A stretch of 5,247 nt of DNA from NCBI GenBank assembly GCA_030625525.1, contig DAOUQR010000101.1, positions 1-5,247 on the forward strand, in the 5' to 3' direction. The translations under genes were made by a program, and so were the position numbers. The notes beneath the pieces were generated by a model. That model was not told the origin of the DNA and did no database searches. It saw nothing but the letters and a program-made list of their open reading frames with translations. Positions 1 to 5,247 of the stretch are shown here, in pieces (position 1 is the stretch's first letter; the number at the start of each line of letters is the position of its first letter). This stretch comes from Pseudomonadota bacterium (GTDB taxonomy: Bacteria > Pseudomonadota > Gammaproteobacteria > DAOUQR01).

Positions 1-47
1 AAGATGTTATCAACCGTACGACGATGTGGCTTGAAAAATGCGCTCAT
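1..47 (-). CDS. Unidentified protein, N-terminal fragment
   Basis: An ATG at 47-45 on the minus strand opens a frame that stays open to the left edge of the window and encodes MSAFFKPHRRTVDNI. A good Shine-Dalgarno match, AAGGGA, lies seven bases upstream of the ATG (positions 55-60), which is the main support for a real start. The peptide is basic (K, H, R, R) and has no signal sequence. Fifteen residues are too few to recognise a family. The gene is divergent from the acyl carrier protein gene, so it may be functionally linked to it, but that is inference from position only. Confidence 0.5.
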   Translation of the reverse strand, partial: MSAFFKPHRRTVDNI

Positions 48-79
48 GATTAAATCCCTTAGCTTAGCCCGATTTCAGA

Positions 80-107
80 AATATAGCGTATTTTGCAAAA
101 ACTACAA
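80..107 (-). promoter_or_regulatory. Weak candidate promoter for the leftward gene
   Basis: On the minus strand, TTGTAG (107-102) is separated by 16 nt from TATATT (85-80). The -10 matches the sigma70 consensus in 5 of 6 positions, but the -35 matches in only 3 of 6. Transcription would start near 73, leaving a leader of about 26 nt before the ATG at 47. This is a guess from the motifs in an AT-rich divergent region, and other hexamer choices are possible. Confidence 0.22.
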
Positions 108-125
108 TGTTTATTATGAAACGAA

Positions 126-154
126 TTGTAACTAGCATTGCAGTTGAGTACACT
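126..154 (+). promoter_or_regulatory. Candidate promoter for the acyl carrier protein gene
   Basis: TTGTAA (126-131) and TACACT (149-154) are separated by exactly 17 nt. Each matches its sigma70 hexamer in 4 of 6 positions. Transcription would begin near 161, which gives a leader of about 24 nt ahead of the ATG at 185 and would exclude the in-frame ATG at 107. The match is moderate. Confidence 0.3.
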
Positions 155-184
155 GGGACCCCATTTCCATGGAGGGAGAGAAGC

Positions 185-445
185 ATGACCGATACACCCG
201 CAATAGCTCAGGTAACAGAAGAACAGTGTCGAGACTGGTTGATCCAACAAGTTTCAAAATTTACGAATTTAGCCGCAGAAAAAATTGATCCGGAGCAACC
301 GATCAATCGCTACGGCCTTGATTCCTCAGCGCTTTTAAGTTTGGCCTGTGATCTAGAAGATTGGTTAAATAAAGAAGTTGAACAGACGACATTGTATGAT
401 TACCCAACGATTAATGCATTAGCGAAACACTTAGTTACGACCTAA
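185..445 (+). CDS. Acyl carrier protein (PKS/NRPS-type, stand-alone)
   Basis: This gene encodes an 86-residue carrier protein that should hold acyl or aminoacyl groups as thioesters on a 4'-phosphopantetheine arm in the cytoplasm. The attachment motif YGLDS is visible at residues 43-47, with Ser47 the predicted modified residue. The flanking sequence fits the PP-binding domain: helix I around 12-29, helix II from Ser47 to about 62, and the C-terminal YDYPTINALAKHL at 71-83. The GLDS core and the YDYPTI segment resemble carrier domains of polyketide or fatty-acyl-AMP-ligase systems more than the fatty-acid synthase AcpP, which usually has DSLD. The frame is open back to an ATG at 107, but I choose 185 because GGAGG at 171-175 lies nine bases before it and the extra 26 residues do not fit the family. 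No synthase, ligase or phosphopantetheinyl transferase is visible in the window, so the cargo is unknown. Confidence 0.88.
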   Translation: MTDTPAIAQVTEEQCRDWLIQQVSKFTNLAAEKIDPEQPINRYGLDSSALLSLACDLEDWLNKEVEQTTLYDYPTINALAKHLVTT

Positions 446-446
446 T

Positions 447-473
447 TCAGGAAACCGCAAAGCGATTTCCTGA
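447..473. terminator. Hairpin between convergent genes, possible bidirectional terminator
   Basis: TCAGGAAA (447-454) and TTTCCTGA (466-473) are perfect 8-bp inverted repeats. Inside them CGC-AAA-GCG (456-464) adds a 3-bp stem after a single C/A mismatch. The structure begins two bases after the acyl carrier protein stop and 14 bases beyond the ahcY stop, which is where terminators for both convergent units are expected. No run of T follows on either strand, so it is not a classic intrinsic terminator. It may instead protect 3' ends or assist Rho-dependent termination. Confidence 0.45.
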
Positions 474-487
474 GTCGTGACGATTGA

Positions 488-1774
488 TTAATAGCGATAA
501 TGATCGGGCTTATACGGTCCGTCCACATCAACATTAATATAGTTTGCTTGTGCTTCTGTTAATCGCGTTAAGCGAACACCTAATTTTTCAAGGTGTAAGT
601 TTGCGACTTTTTCATCGAGTCTTTTAGGTAAGACATAGACTTGATTGCCATATCTGTCGTGATGTTCCCAAAGTTCGATTTGTGCTAACACTTGGTTTGT
701 AAACGAAGATGACATCACAAAACTAGGGTGGCCTGTTGCACAGCCCAAATTCACCAAACGACCTTCTGCCAATACAATCAAACGTTTACCATCAGGAAAA
801 ATAACATGATCCACTTGGGGTTTGATGTTGTCCCACTCATATTCTTTCAGTGAAGCAATATCAATTTCATTGTCAAAATGGCCGATGTTAGAAACAATGG
901 CGTTATTTTTCATTTCGACTAAATGCTCATGACGAATTACATGATAATTACCCGTCGCCGTTACAAAAATATCGGCAACGTTGACGATGTCTTCTAAAGT
1001 AACGACTTGATAACCTTCCATCGCGGCTTGCAGTGCGCAGATAGGATCAATTTCAGTGATATAAACCGTCGCACCTTGACCACGTAGGGCTTGAGCACAG
1101 CCTTTACCTACTTCGCCATAGCCGAAGATCACTGCTTTTTTACCCGCAATCATCACATCCGTTGCACGCTTTAATCCATCGAGTAAGGATTCACGGCAAC
1201 CATAGAGGTTATCGAATTTAGCTTTAGTGACGGAATCGTTGACGTTAATGGCAGGCACGGCGAGTTTATCTTGTTTTGCCATTTCATAGAGACGGTGTAC
1301 GCCCGTTGTCGTTTCTTCAGATAGACCTTTCACATTCGCTAAAATTTCAGGGTATTTATCATGCATGATTTGAGTTAAGTCACCGCCATCATCTAATAAT
1401 AAGTTGGGTTGCCAACCGTCAGCGCCATTGATGGTTTGTTCGATACACCACCAATATTCATCTTCGGTTTCACCTTTCCAGGCAAAGATTGGAATATTTG
1501 CCGCGGCTATGGCTGCTGCTGCATGATCTTGGGTTGAAAAAATATTGCATGAAGACCAGCGAACTTCTGCGCCTAAGGCAATTAAGGTTTCAATTAAGAC
1601 GGCGGTTTGAATCGTCATATGCAAACAACCGACGATACGTGCACCGGTCAGAGGTTTTGATTCACCAAATTCTTCACGCAATGCCATTAAGCCAGGCATT
1701 TCAGTTTCAGCGATTTGAATTTCTTTTCGGCCCCAATCAGCCAGTTTGATATCTGCTACTTTAAAGTCACTCAT
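488..1774 (-). CDS. ahcY: Adenosylhomocysteinase (S-adenosylhomocysteine hydrolase)
   Basis: The enzyme reversibly hydrolyses S-adenosylhomocysteine to adenosine and homocysteine, removing the product inhibitor of methyltransferases in the activated methyl cycle. It is cytosolic, NAD-dependent and normally a tetramer. The 428-residue product is full length. Visible features are the substrate-domain His52, Asp129 (LDDGGD) and Glu154 (SEETTTG), Lys184 and Asp188 in [11 protein letters not shown], Cys193 in YGCRES, the NAD-binding GYGEVGKG at 218-225, His299 in NIGHFD, His349 in GHPSF, and the C-terminal KPDHYRY that reaches into the neighbouring subunit's NAD site. The length and continuity match the short form seen in eukaryotes (human 432 aa); the roughly 40-residue insertion present in many bacterial enzymes is absent. 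It is the last gene of the operon. GAGG at 1782-1785, inside the preceding gene, is its Shine-Dalgarno site, and the start lies two bases after that gene's stop, suggesting translational coupling. No SAH riboswitch could precede it in so short a gap. Confidence 0.98.
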   Translation of the reverse strand: MSDFKVADIKLADWGRKEIQIAETEMPGLMALREEFGESKPLTGARIVGCLHMTIQTAVLIETLIALGAEVRWSSCNIFSTQDHAAAAIAAANIPIFAWKGETEDEYWWCIEQTINGADGWQPNLLLDDGGDLTQIMHDKYPEILANVKGLSEETTTGVHRLYEMAKQDKLAVPAINVNDSVTKAKFDNLYGCRESLLDGLKRATDVMIAGKKAVIFGYGEVGKGCAQALRGQGATVYITEIDPICALQAAMEGYQVVTLEDIVNVADIFVTATGNYHVIRHEHLVEMKNNAIVSNIGHFDNEIDIASLKEYEWDNIKPQVDHVIFPDGKRLIVLAEGRLVNLGCATGHPSFVMSSSFTNQVLAQIELWEHHDRYGNQVYVLPKRLDEKVANLHLEKLGVRLTRLTEAQANYINVDVDGPYKPDHYRY

Positions 1775-1776
1775 GT

Positions 1777-2070
1777 TTACACCTCTTCTTGACTAGTCCA
1801 TTGTGATAAAGCATCAATGATTTTTTGTGCTTGATCACGGCTGGATATGTTAAATTTCGAACGCATCATATACTCACCACTGCGTTTTTGATAGCGTCGA
1901 ATCGTATATTTATCCGCGCCGTACGCTTCTTTTTTAGCGTCCCAGTCTTGAAAACGAAAAATAATCGTTGACCATGCGCCCTTGGTTAAGACAATTTTAT
2001 CTAACTCTTTTACCTTTAAGAGTCCGTCTTCTTCATAATTGACCGTTAAGCCTTCAATGTCACTTGACAT
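1777..2070 (-). CDS. Conserved-looking hypothetical protein before ahcY
   Basis: The 97-residue product is soluble, with no signal peptide, membrane segment or cysteine. I do not recognise a named family with certainty. The sequence suggests several beta strands (about 17-29 with [10 protein letters not shown], 33-41 WSTIIFRFQ, 54-61 KYTIRRYQ, 67-75 EYMMRSKFN) followed by one helix (77-92, [16 protein letters not shown]). The basic patch RRYQKR with a K/R-rich next strand and a final helix is loosely reminiscent of PC4-like single-stranded nucleic-acid binding folds, but this is only a pattern impression. The ATG at 2070 is preceded by TGAGGA at 2077-2082, overlapping the stop of the upstream gene nine bases away. 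The gene ends two bases before ahcY and its last codons carry the ahcY ribosome-binding site. Its fixed place suggests coordinated expression with ahcY, not a proven role in methyl metabolism. Confidence 0.8.
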   Translation of the reverse strand: MSSDIEGLTVNYEEDGLLKVKELDKIVLTKGAWSTIIFRFQDWDAKKEAYGADKYTIRRYQKRSGEYMMRSKFNISSRDQAQKIIDALSQWTSQEEV

Positions 2071-2079
2071 GGGTTATCC

Positions 2080-2613
2080 TCACTGTTGTTTAATTGTTTC
2101 TAATTGACCGTTAACGAACTGTAACGTTAAGTTCGGTTGGTTGTTACCAAAATCATAAAGCCACTGGGTGACTTTTTTGTAACCCCGGCTTTCCATCGAT
2201 GTGGAGCGATTTGTAAACGCTGGGGTGCCGCAGTTGTTTTGAACGGCTATTGCGGAATCACCCACAGCGATGGGCCCACCTTCGCAGAAATCACTGCCTT
2301 GCGTATTGGCACTACCTAAATTAATCGATGTGACTTTACCGTCTTTAACCGTGACCGTTGCAGTGACGCTGAGATTTCTATAGCCATTGCCCGTATGATA
2401 GAACAAATGCTCAACGTTAACTTTCTTTTTGACCTGTTGGTCACGCGTGACCTTGCTGGTTGGCGCGCCGCATTGTTGTTGTACTTTCGCAATGCTATCG
2501 CCGGTTTCAATATATTTGTAGGTGTTTGGACACATGAACAGTTCAGCTGAACTTTGTAATGGCGCGCTGAGAATAAATATAGTGAGGCTGATTTGAATGA
2601 ATTTTTTCAGCAT
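2080..2613 (-). CDS. Secreted two-repeat protein, DUF2845-like
   Basis: The 177-residue product starts with a typical Sec signal peptide: KK at 3-4, a hydrophobic core at about 5-19, and likely cleavage after SSA at residue 23. The mature part is an internal duplication. Repeat one (28-99) has C28, then GDSIAKVQQQCGAP with C48, then two strands ending DGKVTSI. Repeat two (110-174) has C110, GDSAIAVQNNCGTP with C128, then LTLQFVNGQLETI. The two C-GDS-x-V-CG-P units and their strand pattern resemble the DUF2845 family and, more distantly, SmpA/BamE-like folds. The paired cysteines in each repeat could form disulfides in the periplasm. There is no lipobox. The start overlaps the yggT stop in TAATG, and GGGAG at 2621-2625 gives a 7-nt spacing. 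Its biochemical role is unknown; membership of this family is likely from memory of the motif, not from a search. Confidence 0.85.
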   Translation of the reverse strand: MLKKFIQISLTIFILSAPLQSSAELFMCPNTYKYIETGDSIAKVQQQCGAPTSKVTRDQQVKKKVNVEHLFYHTGNGYRNLSVTATVTVKDGKVTSINLGSANTQGSDFCEGGPIAVGDSAIAVQNNCGTPAFTNRSTSMESRGYKKVTQWLYDFGNNQPNLTLQFVNGQLETIKQQ

Positions 2614-3200
2614 TACATCACTCCCAAGGCTAAGGTGATACCGATGCGCAGTAGCGGTTGTACGATAAAGCTCGTGACTAGATATAATAGAACAATCACT
2701 ATAATCGGCGAAATATCAATTCCTGAAATGGCTGGGATCATACGTTGCGCCGGTGAAAGAAGTGGACCTGTTATGCGATAAATAATATCAAGTGCCGGTC
2801 CTGGCGGTGGATTAAACCAGCTGAGAACGGCAGAAATAATAATACTATAAAAGAAAATATTCAGTGTTTGCGCCAAAATATCTGCAAACGCCCAGATGAG
2901 TAAACCGCCAAAATGCGGGATAGAATGTGCTCTTAATAAAATGATCAAGGTGATTTTGACCATTTGAACGACTAATAATAAGGTGACCGTTGCTAAGTCG
3001 ATACCATGAATACGCGGAATTTTACGGCTAATCGGTTCAACGATCGGTGAGGTAACGCGATAAATAAACTGCATGATCGGATTCGACTTATGGGTAAAAG
3101 TCCATTCAAGAATTAAACGCAGCAAGATAATCAGCGTGTATAAGTCAAAGACCAATTTGATTAAAAAGGCGAGAGGACTAAACATGGGGTTAGCGATCAT
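2613..3200 (-). CDS. yggT: YggT family integral membrane protein
   Basis: This is a 195-residue inner-membrane protein with two tandem YggT units. Unit one spans about 10-90 and contains EWTF, then NPIMQFIYRVTSPIVEPI and IPRIHGIDL. Unit two spans about 103-188 and repeats the pattern as SWFNPPPGPALDIIYRIT, GPLLSP and IPAISGIDISPI. Four hydrophobic segments are visible at about 10-31, 68-89, 100-127 and 160-183. The family's function is not firmly established; relatives have been connected to osmotic tolerance and to chloroplast/cyanobacterial CCB3/YlmG proteins involved in membrane organisation. The start codon overlaps the proC stop in ATGA (3197-3200), and AAGGGAG at 3207-3213 within proC provides the ribosome-binding site with 6-nt spacing. 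The yggS-proC-yggT order is widely conserved, which supports the call. Confidence 0.95.
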   Translation of the reverse strand: MIANPMFSPLAFLIKLVFDLYTLIILLRLILEWTFTHKSNPIMQFIYRVTSPIVEPISRKIPRIHGIDLATVTLLLVVQMVKITLIILLRAHSIPHFGGLLIWAFADILAQTLNIFFYSIIISAVLSWFNPPPGPALDIIYRITGPLLSPAQRMIPAISGIDISPIIVIVLLYLVTSFIVQPLLRIGITLALGVM

Positions 3201-4030
3201 GATGAACTCCCTTGTTCTTTAGTTGAAAGGCCTTTAGCACGGTCAATGGCTGCTTTTAGAGTATCATGGAGTGTATCGCGAATGCCTGAAGATTCTAGCG
3301 TTTGAATCGCGGCTTCAGTAGTGCCTCCGGGGGACGTCACTTGTTTGCGTAATTCCGGCAAACTTAGATTAGCCTGCATGCCTAAATGTGCTGCGCCTAG
3401 GCAAGTTTGTAAGGTTAATATTTGCGCTTTGTCGCGTGGCAAACCGAGTTCAGTCGCGCTATCAATCATGGCTTCCATGATTAAAAAGAAATAGGCCGGG
3501 CCACTGCCAGACAATGCGGTGAGTACATCTAATTGATCTTCATGTTCAACCCAAGTGGCAAGTCCGACGGCTCGCATGATGGATTCAGCATGGCTACGGT
3601 GATCCGCTGTAACAGATTCATTGGCAATTAAGCCCGTCGCGCCACTGCCGACCATCGCGGGTGTGTTTGGCATTGCCCGCACAATGGGGGTTTGAGGTGC
3701 TAACCATTCAGCTAATCGGGGTAAGCGCAAACCGGCGGCTAGTGAAATAACGACGGCTTGTTGTTCGCTCACTGCCTGTGAAATTTCTTCACATACCGTT
3801 TGCACCATTTTAGGTTTGACGGAAATGACGGCGATATCTGCATGCTTAACCGCTTCAATGTTGTCAGTGCTTGTTTGTATATTATATTGCGTAACTAAGA
3901 AGGTGAGTTTTTCTTGGTTACGGTTGCTCGCCCAGATTTTTTTAGGATCATAACCATCGGTAATCAAGCCACCAATTAAACTACGTGCCATATTTCCTGC
4001 GCCAATAAAGGCTATTGTTGGAGACGTCAC
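3197..4030 (-). CDS. proC: Pyrroline-5-carboxylate reductase
   Basis: This enzyme reduces 1-pyrroline-5-carboxylate to L-proline with NAD(P)H, the last step of proline synthesis, in the cytosol. The 277-residue product has the usual family length. Its N-terminal Rossmann domain begins IAFIGAGNMA with the dinucleotide loop GAGNM at 10-14; SVKP at 70-73 and RAMPNTP at 118-124 follow. The C-terminal dimerisation domain carries LSGSGPAYFF at 173-182 and the signature VTSPGGTTEAAI at 231-242. The start is GTG at 4030: GAGGA lies at 4040-4044 with 9-nt spacing, the frame is closed just upstream by TGA, and the next in-frame ATG would cut the nucleotide-binding loop. It starts 21 nt after the yggS stop and overlaps yggT by 4 nt. 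The C-terminal tail KEQGSSS looks unstructured. Confidence 0.97.
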   Translation of the reverse strand: MTSPTIAFIGAGNMARSLIGGLITDGYDPKKIWASNRNQEKLTFLVTQYNIQTSTDNIEAVKHADIAVISVKPKMVQTVCEEISQAVSEQQAVVISLAAGLRLPRLAEWLAPQTPIVRAMPNTPAMVGSGATGLIANESVTADHRSHAESIMRAVGLATWVEHEDQLDVLTALSGSGPAYFFLIMEAMIDSATELGLPRDKAQILTLQTCLGAAHLGMQANLSLPELRKQVTSPGGTTEAAIQTLESSGIRDTLHDTLKAAIDRAKGLSTKEQGSSS

Positions 4031-4051
4031 AGAATGTATTCCTCAGTTTGT

Positions 4052-4735
4052 TTAGGTTCTCGGCCCAAAAATTGCCGTTCCGATTCGGATCATCGTCGCT
4101 CCTTCAGCAATCGCTGCAGGATAATCGCTCGACATGCCCATTGATAAAGAATCCAATTGTAAACCTTCCATGCGACATTGATCAAAGAGTATTCTCATTC
4201 GATTGAATTGTTTTTGTTGTTTTGATTTATCGAATGTGGCCTGGGGGATCGTCATTAAGCCTCGTAAGTTTAATTTCTTTAATGATTTGAGGTGAGTTGC
4301 TAAGGCTAAGACGTCATCGGGGGCCACGCCAGACTTGCTTGATTCGCCGCTGATATTGACTTGTAAACAAATATTAAGAGGAGGGAGTTGAAGGGGGCGT
4401 TGATTATTGAGGCGTTCAGCAATTTTTAGACGATCGACACTGTGAACCCAATCGAAATTTTCTGCGATGGCTTTCGTTTTATTGGCCTGGATGGGGCCTA
4501 TAAAATGCCAGCATAGCTTCTGATTATCGATTGTTTGAATTTTTTCTACGGCTTCTTGAATATAATTTTCACCAAAATCACGCTGTCCGGCACTGATAGC
4601 CTGTTGGATCTCAATAATGGATCGAGTTTTGCTTACAGCTATTAAGCGAATGTTGGCCGGATCACGCGCACATTGCTGAGCAGCGTCTATAATGGATCGC
4701 TGTAGATGGTTGAGCTGGTGTTTAATATCAATCAT
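4052..4735 (-). CDS. yggS: YggS/PLPBP family pyridoxal phosphate homeostasis protein
   Basis: YggS binds pyridoxal 5'-phosphate without known catalysis and buffers the cofactor; loss in other bacteria disturbs B6 and amino-acid pools. The product has the single alanine-racemase-like TIM-barrel domain. Visible motifs, numbered from the chosen ATG, are AVSKT with the Schiff-base Lys36, FGENYIQEA at 55-63, WHFIGPIQANK at 76-86, VNISGESSKSGV at 126-137, LRGLMTIP around 157-164, SMGMSSDYPAAI at 198-209 and RIGTAIFG at 217-224, which should bind the phosphate. I chose the ATG at 4735 (227 aa) because it puts the lysine at position 36, as in E. coli YggS. An in-frame GTG at 4744 would add three residues (230 aa). 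Neither start has a convincing Shine-Dalgarno, so the choice rests on alignment from memory. It is the first gene of the minus-strand operon. Confidence 0.96.
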   Translation of the reverse strand: MIDIKHQLNHLQRSIIDAAQQCARDPANIRLIAVSKTRSIIEIQQAISAGQRDFGENYIQEAVEKIQTIDNQKLCWHFIGPIQANKTKAIAENFDWVHSVDRLKIAERLNNQRPLQLPPLNICLQVNISGESSKSGVAPDDVLALATHLKSLKKLNLRGLMTIPQATFDKSKQQKQFNRMRILFDQCRMEGLQLDSLSMGMSSDYPAAIAEGATMIRIGTAIFGPRT

Positions 4736-4761
4736 GGAATTCACAAAAATAAGGTAACCGT

Positions 4762-5247
4762 ATGGACATTACAGAACTTCTAGCTTTCGGGGTCAAGAAC
4801 AATGCGTCAGATTTGCATATTTCTTCTGGATTGCCACCGATGATTCGGGTCGATGGCGATTTAAGAAAGATTAATCTCCCTCCTCTGGCTCAAAAAGATG
4901 TGCTGAAATTAATTTATGACATCATGAATGATAAGCAACGACGTGATTACGAGGAATTTCTCGACGCGGATTTTTCATTTGAGATCCCAAATTTAGCTCG
5001 CTTCCGTGTGAATGTGTTTAATCAAGAACGGGGTGCGGCCGGCGTGTTTCGGACGATTCCTTCGGAAGTGCTCAGTTTAGAAGCCTTAAATATGCCAGAA
5101 GTGTTTACGGATTTGGCGAAATTACCACGTGGCCTTGTCTTGGTGACGGGACCAACCGGTTCAGGTAAAAGTACAACGCTCGCAGCGATGGTCGATTATA
5201 TTAATGAAACACGGGCTGACCATATATTAACGATTGAAGATCCGATT
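4762..5247 (+). CDS. pilT: Type IV pilus retraction ATPase PilT, N-terminal part
   Basis: PilT is the hexameric cytoplasmic ATPase that powers type IV pilus retraction, used in twitching motility, surface sensing and DNA uptake. Only the first 162 codons lie in the window; full-length family members are about 345 residues, so roughly half is missing at the right edge. The N-terminal PAS-like domain shows MDITELLAFGVKNNASDLHI and IRVDGDLRKI, followed by YDIMNDKQRRDYEE and RFRVNVFNQERG. The Walker A motif GPTGSGKST is at 130-138, and the start of the Asp box, ILTIEDPI, is at 155-162. The near-consensus PilT N-terminus favours PilT over the paralogue PilU. AAGG at 4751-4754 lies seven bases before the ATG. 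Only 26 nt separate it from divergent yggS, so its own promoter must lie inside yggS; a perfect TATAAT at 4688-4693 is a possible -10 but has no good -35. Confidence 0.97.
   Translation, partial: MDITELLAFGVKNNASDLHISSGLPPMIRVDGDLRKINLPPLAQKDVLKLIYDIMNDKQRRDYEEFLDADFSFEIPNLARFRVNVFNQERGAAGVFRTIPSEVLSLEALNMPEVFTDLAKLPRGLVLVTGPTGSGKSTTLAAMVDYINETRADHILTIEDPI
4768..4796 (-). promoter_or_regulatory. Sigma70-like promoter of the yggS-proC-yggT-ahcY operon
   Basis: On the minus strand TTGACC (4796-4791) and TGTAAT (4773-4768) are separated by exactly 17 nt, each matching the sigma70 consensus in 5 of 6 positions. Transcription would start near 4761, about 26 nt before the yggS ATG. The whole element lies within codons 3-12 of the divergent pilT gene. 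It is the best promoter match I see in the window and sits where the operon needs one. Confidence 0.6.

Noticed and set aside
107..184. A 26-residue N-terminal extension of the acyl carrier protein from the ATG at 107
   Set aside because: The ATG at 185 has a strong GGAGG site at 171-175, the extension does not fit the carrier domain, and the candidate promoter lies downstream of 107.
59..250. Minus-strand open frame of 63 codons
   Set aside because: It overlaps the acyl carrier protein gene and the divergent control region, and its cysteine-rich sequence matches nothing recognisable.
1489..1749. Plus-strand open frame of 86 codons inside ahcY
   Set aside because: It is antisense to the strongly conserved N-terminal part of ahcY and has a low-complexity, Leu/Arg-rich sequence typical of a shadow frame.
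2115..2135. Inverted repeat CGAACT/AGTTCG with a 9-nt loop
   Set aside because: It lies within the coding sequence for the last strand of the DUF2845-like protein and has no T tract, so it is probably coincidental.
2137..2510. Two open frames overlapping the DUF2845-like gene on plus and minus strands
   Set aside because: Both lie in other frames of a gene with a clear signal peptide and internal repeats, and neither resembles a real protein.
2593..2781. Plus-strand open frame of 62 codons antisense to yggT
   Set aside because: It is fully explained by the conserved YggT coding sequence on the other strand.
4015..4206. Plus-strand open frame of 63 codons antisense to the yggS/proC junction
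   Set aside because: It lies opposite the conserved C-terminus of YggS and has no supporting ribosome-binding site or recognisable motif.
4688..4693. Perfect TATAAT as a definite pilT promoter
   Set aside because: No acceptable -35 hexamer lies 15-19 nt upstream and there is no extended -10 TG, so it is only mentioned as a possibility.

Overview
The window looks like part of a gammaproteobacterial chromosome of moderately low GC. The evidence is the divergent arrangement of pilT against a yggS-proC-yggT cluster, which is a familiar order in Pseudomonas and relatives, together with a DUF2845-type periplasmic protein of the kind found in Legionella/Coxiella-like and related gammaproteobacteria. 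The species cannot be fixed from this stretch. No mobile element, rRNA, tRNA or CRISPR array is visible, and gene density is very high.

Layout. Positions 1-47 (minus) hold only the first codons of an unidentified gene. A 137-bp AT-rich divergent region follows, then a small plus-strand gene for a stand-alone PKS/NRPS-type acyl carrier protein (185-445). A 42-bp gap with a long hairpin separates it from the convergent end of a six-gene minus-strand block. In transcription order the block is yggS (PLP homeostasis), proC (pyrroline-5-carboxylate reductase), yggT (membrane protein), a secreted two-repeat DUF2845-like protein, a 97-residue hypothetical protein, and ahcY (S-adenosylhomocysteine hydrolase). 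The neighbours overlap or lie 2-21 nt apart, and Shine-Dalgarno sites often sit inside the preceding gene, so the block is almost certainly one operon. Divergent from it, the first 162 codons of pilT (twitching-motility retraction ATPase) run off the right edge.

How the parts work together. The operon links housekeeping amino-acid and cofactor functions: YggS buffers pyridoxal phosphate, ProC finishes proline synthesis, and AhcY clears S-adenosylhomocysteine in the activated methyl cycle. The YggT and DUF2845 proteins are envelope components of uncertain role. The most informative regulatory signal is a strong sigma70-like promoter for the operon (TTGACC, 17 nt, TGTAAT on the minus strand) lying entirely within the first codons of pilT, so the divergent genes share control DNA. 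The least understood items are the 97-residue protein before ahcY and the orphan acyl carrier protein with its divergent partner. I see no clear sign of a novel defence or mobile system here.
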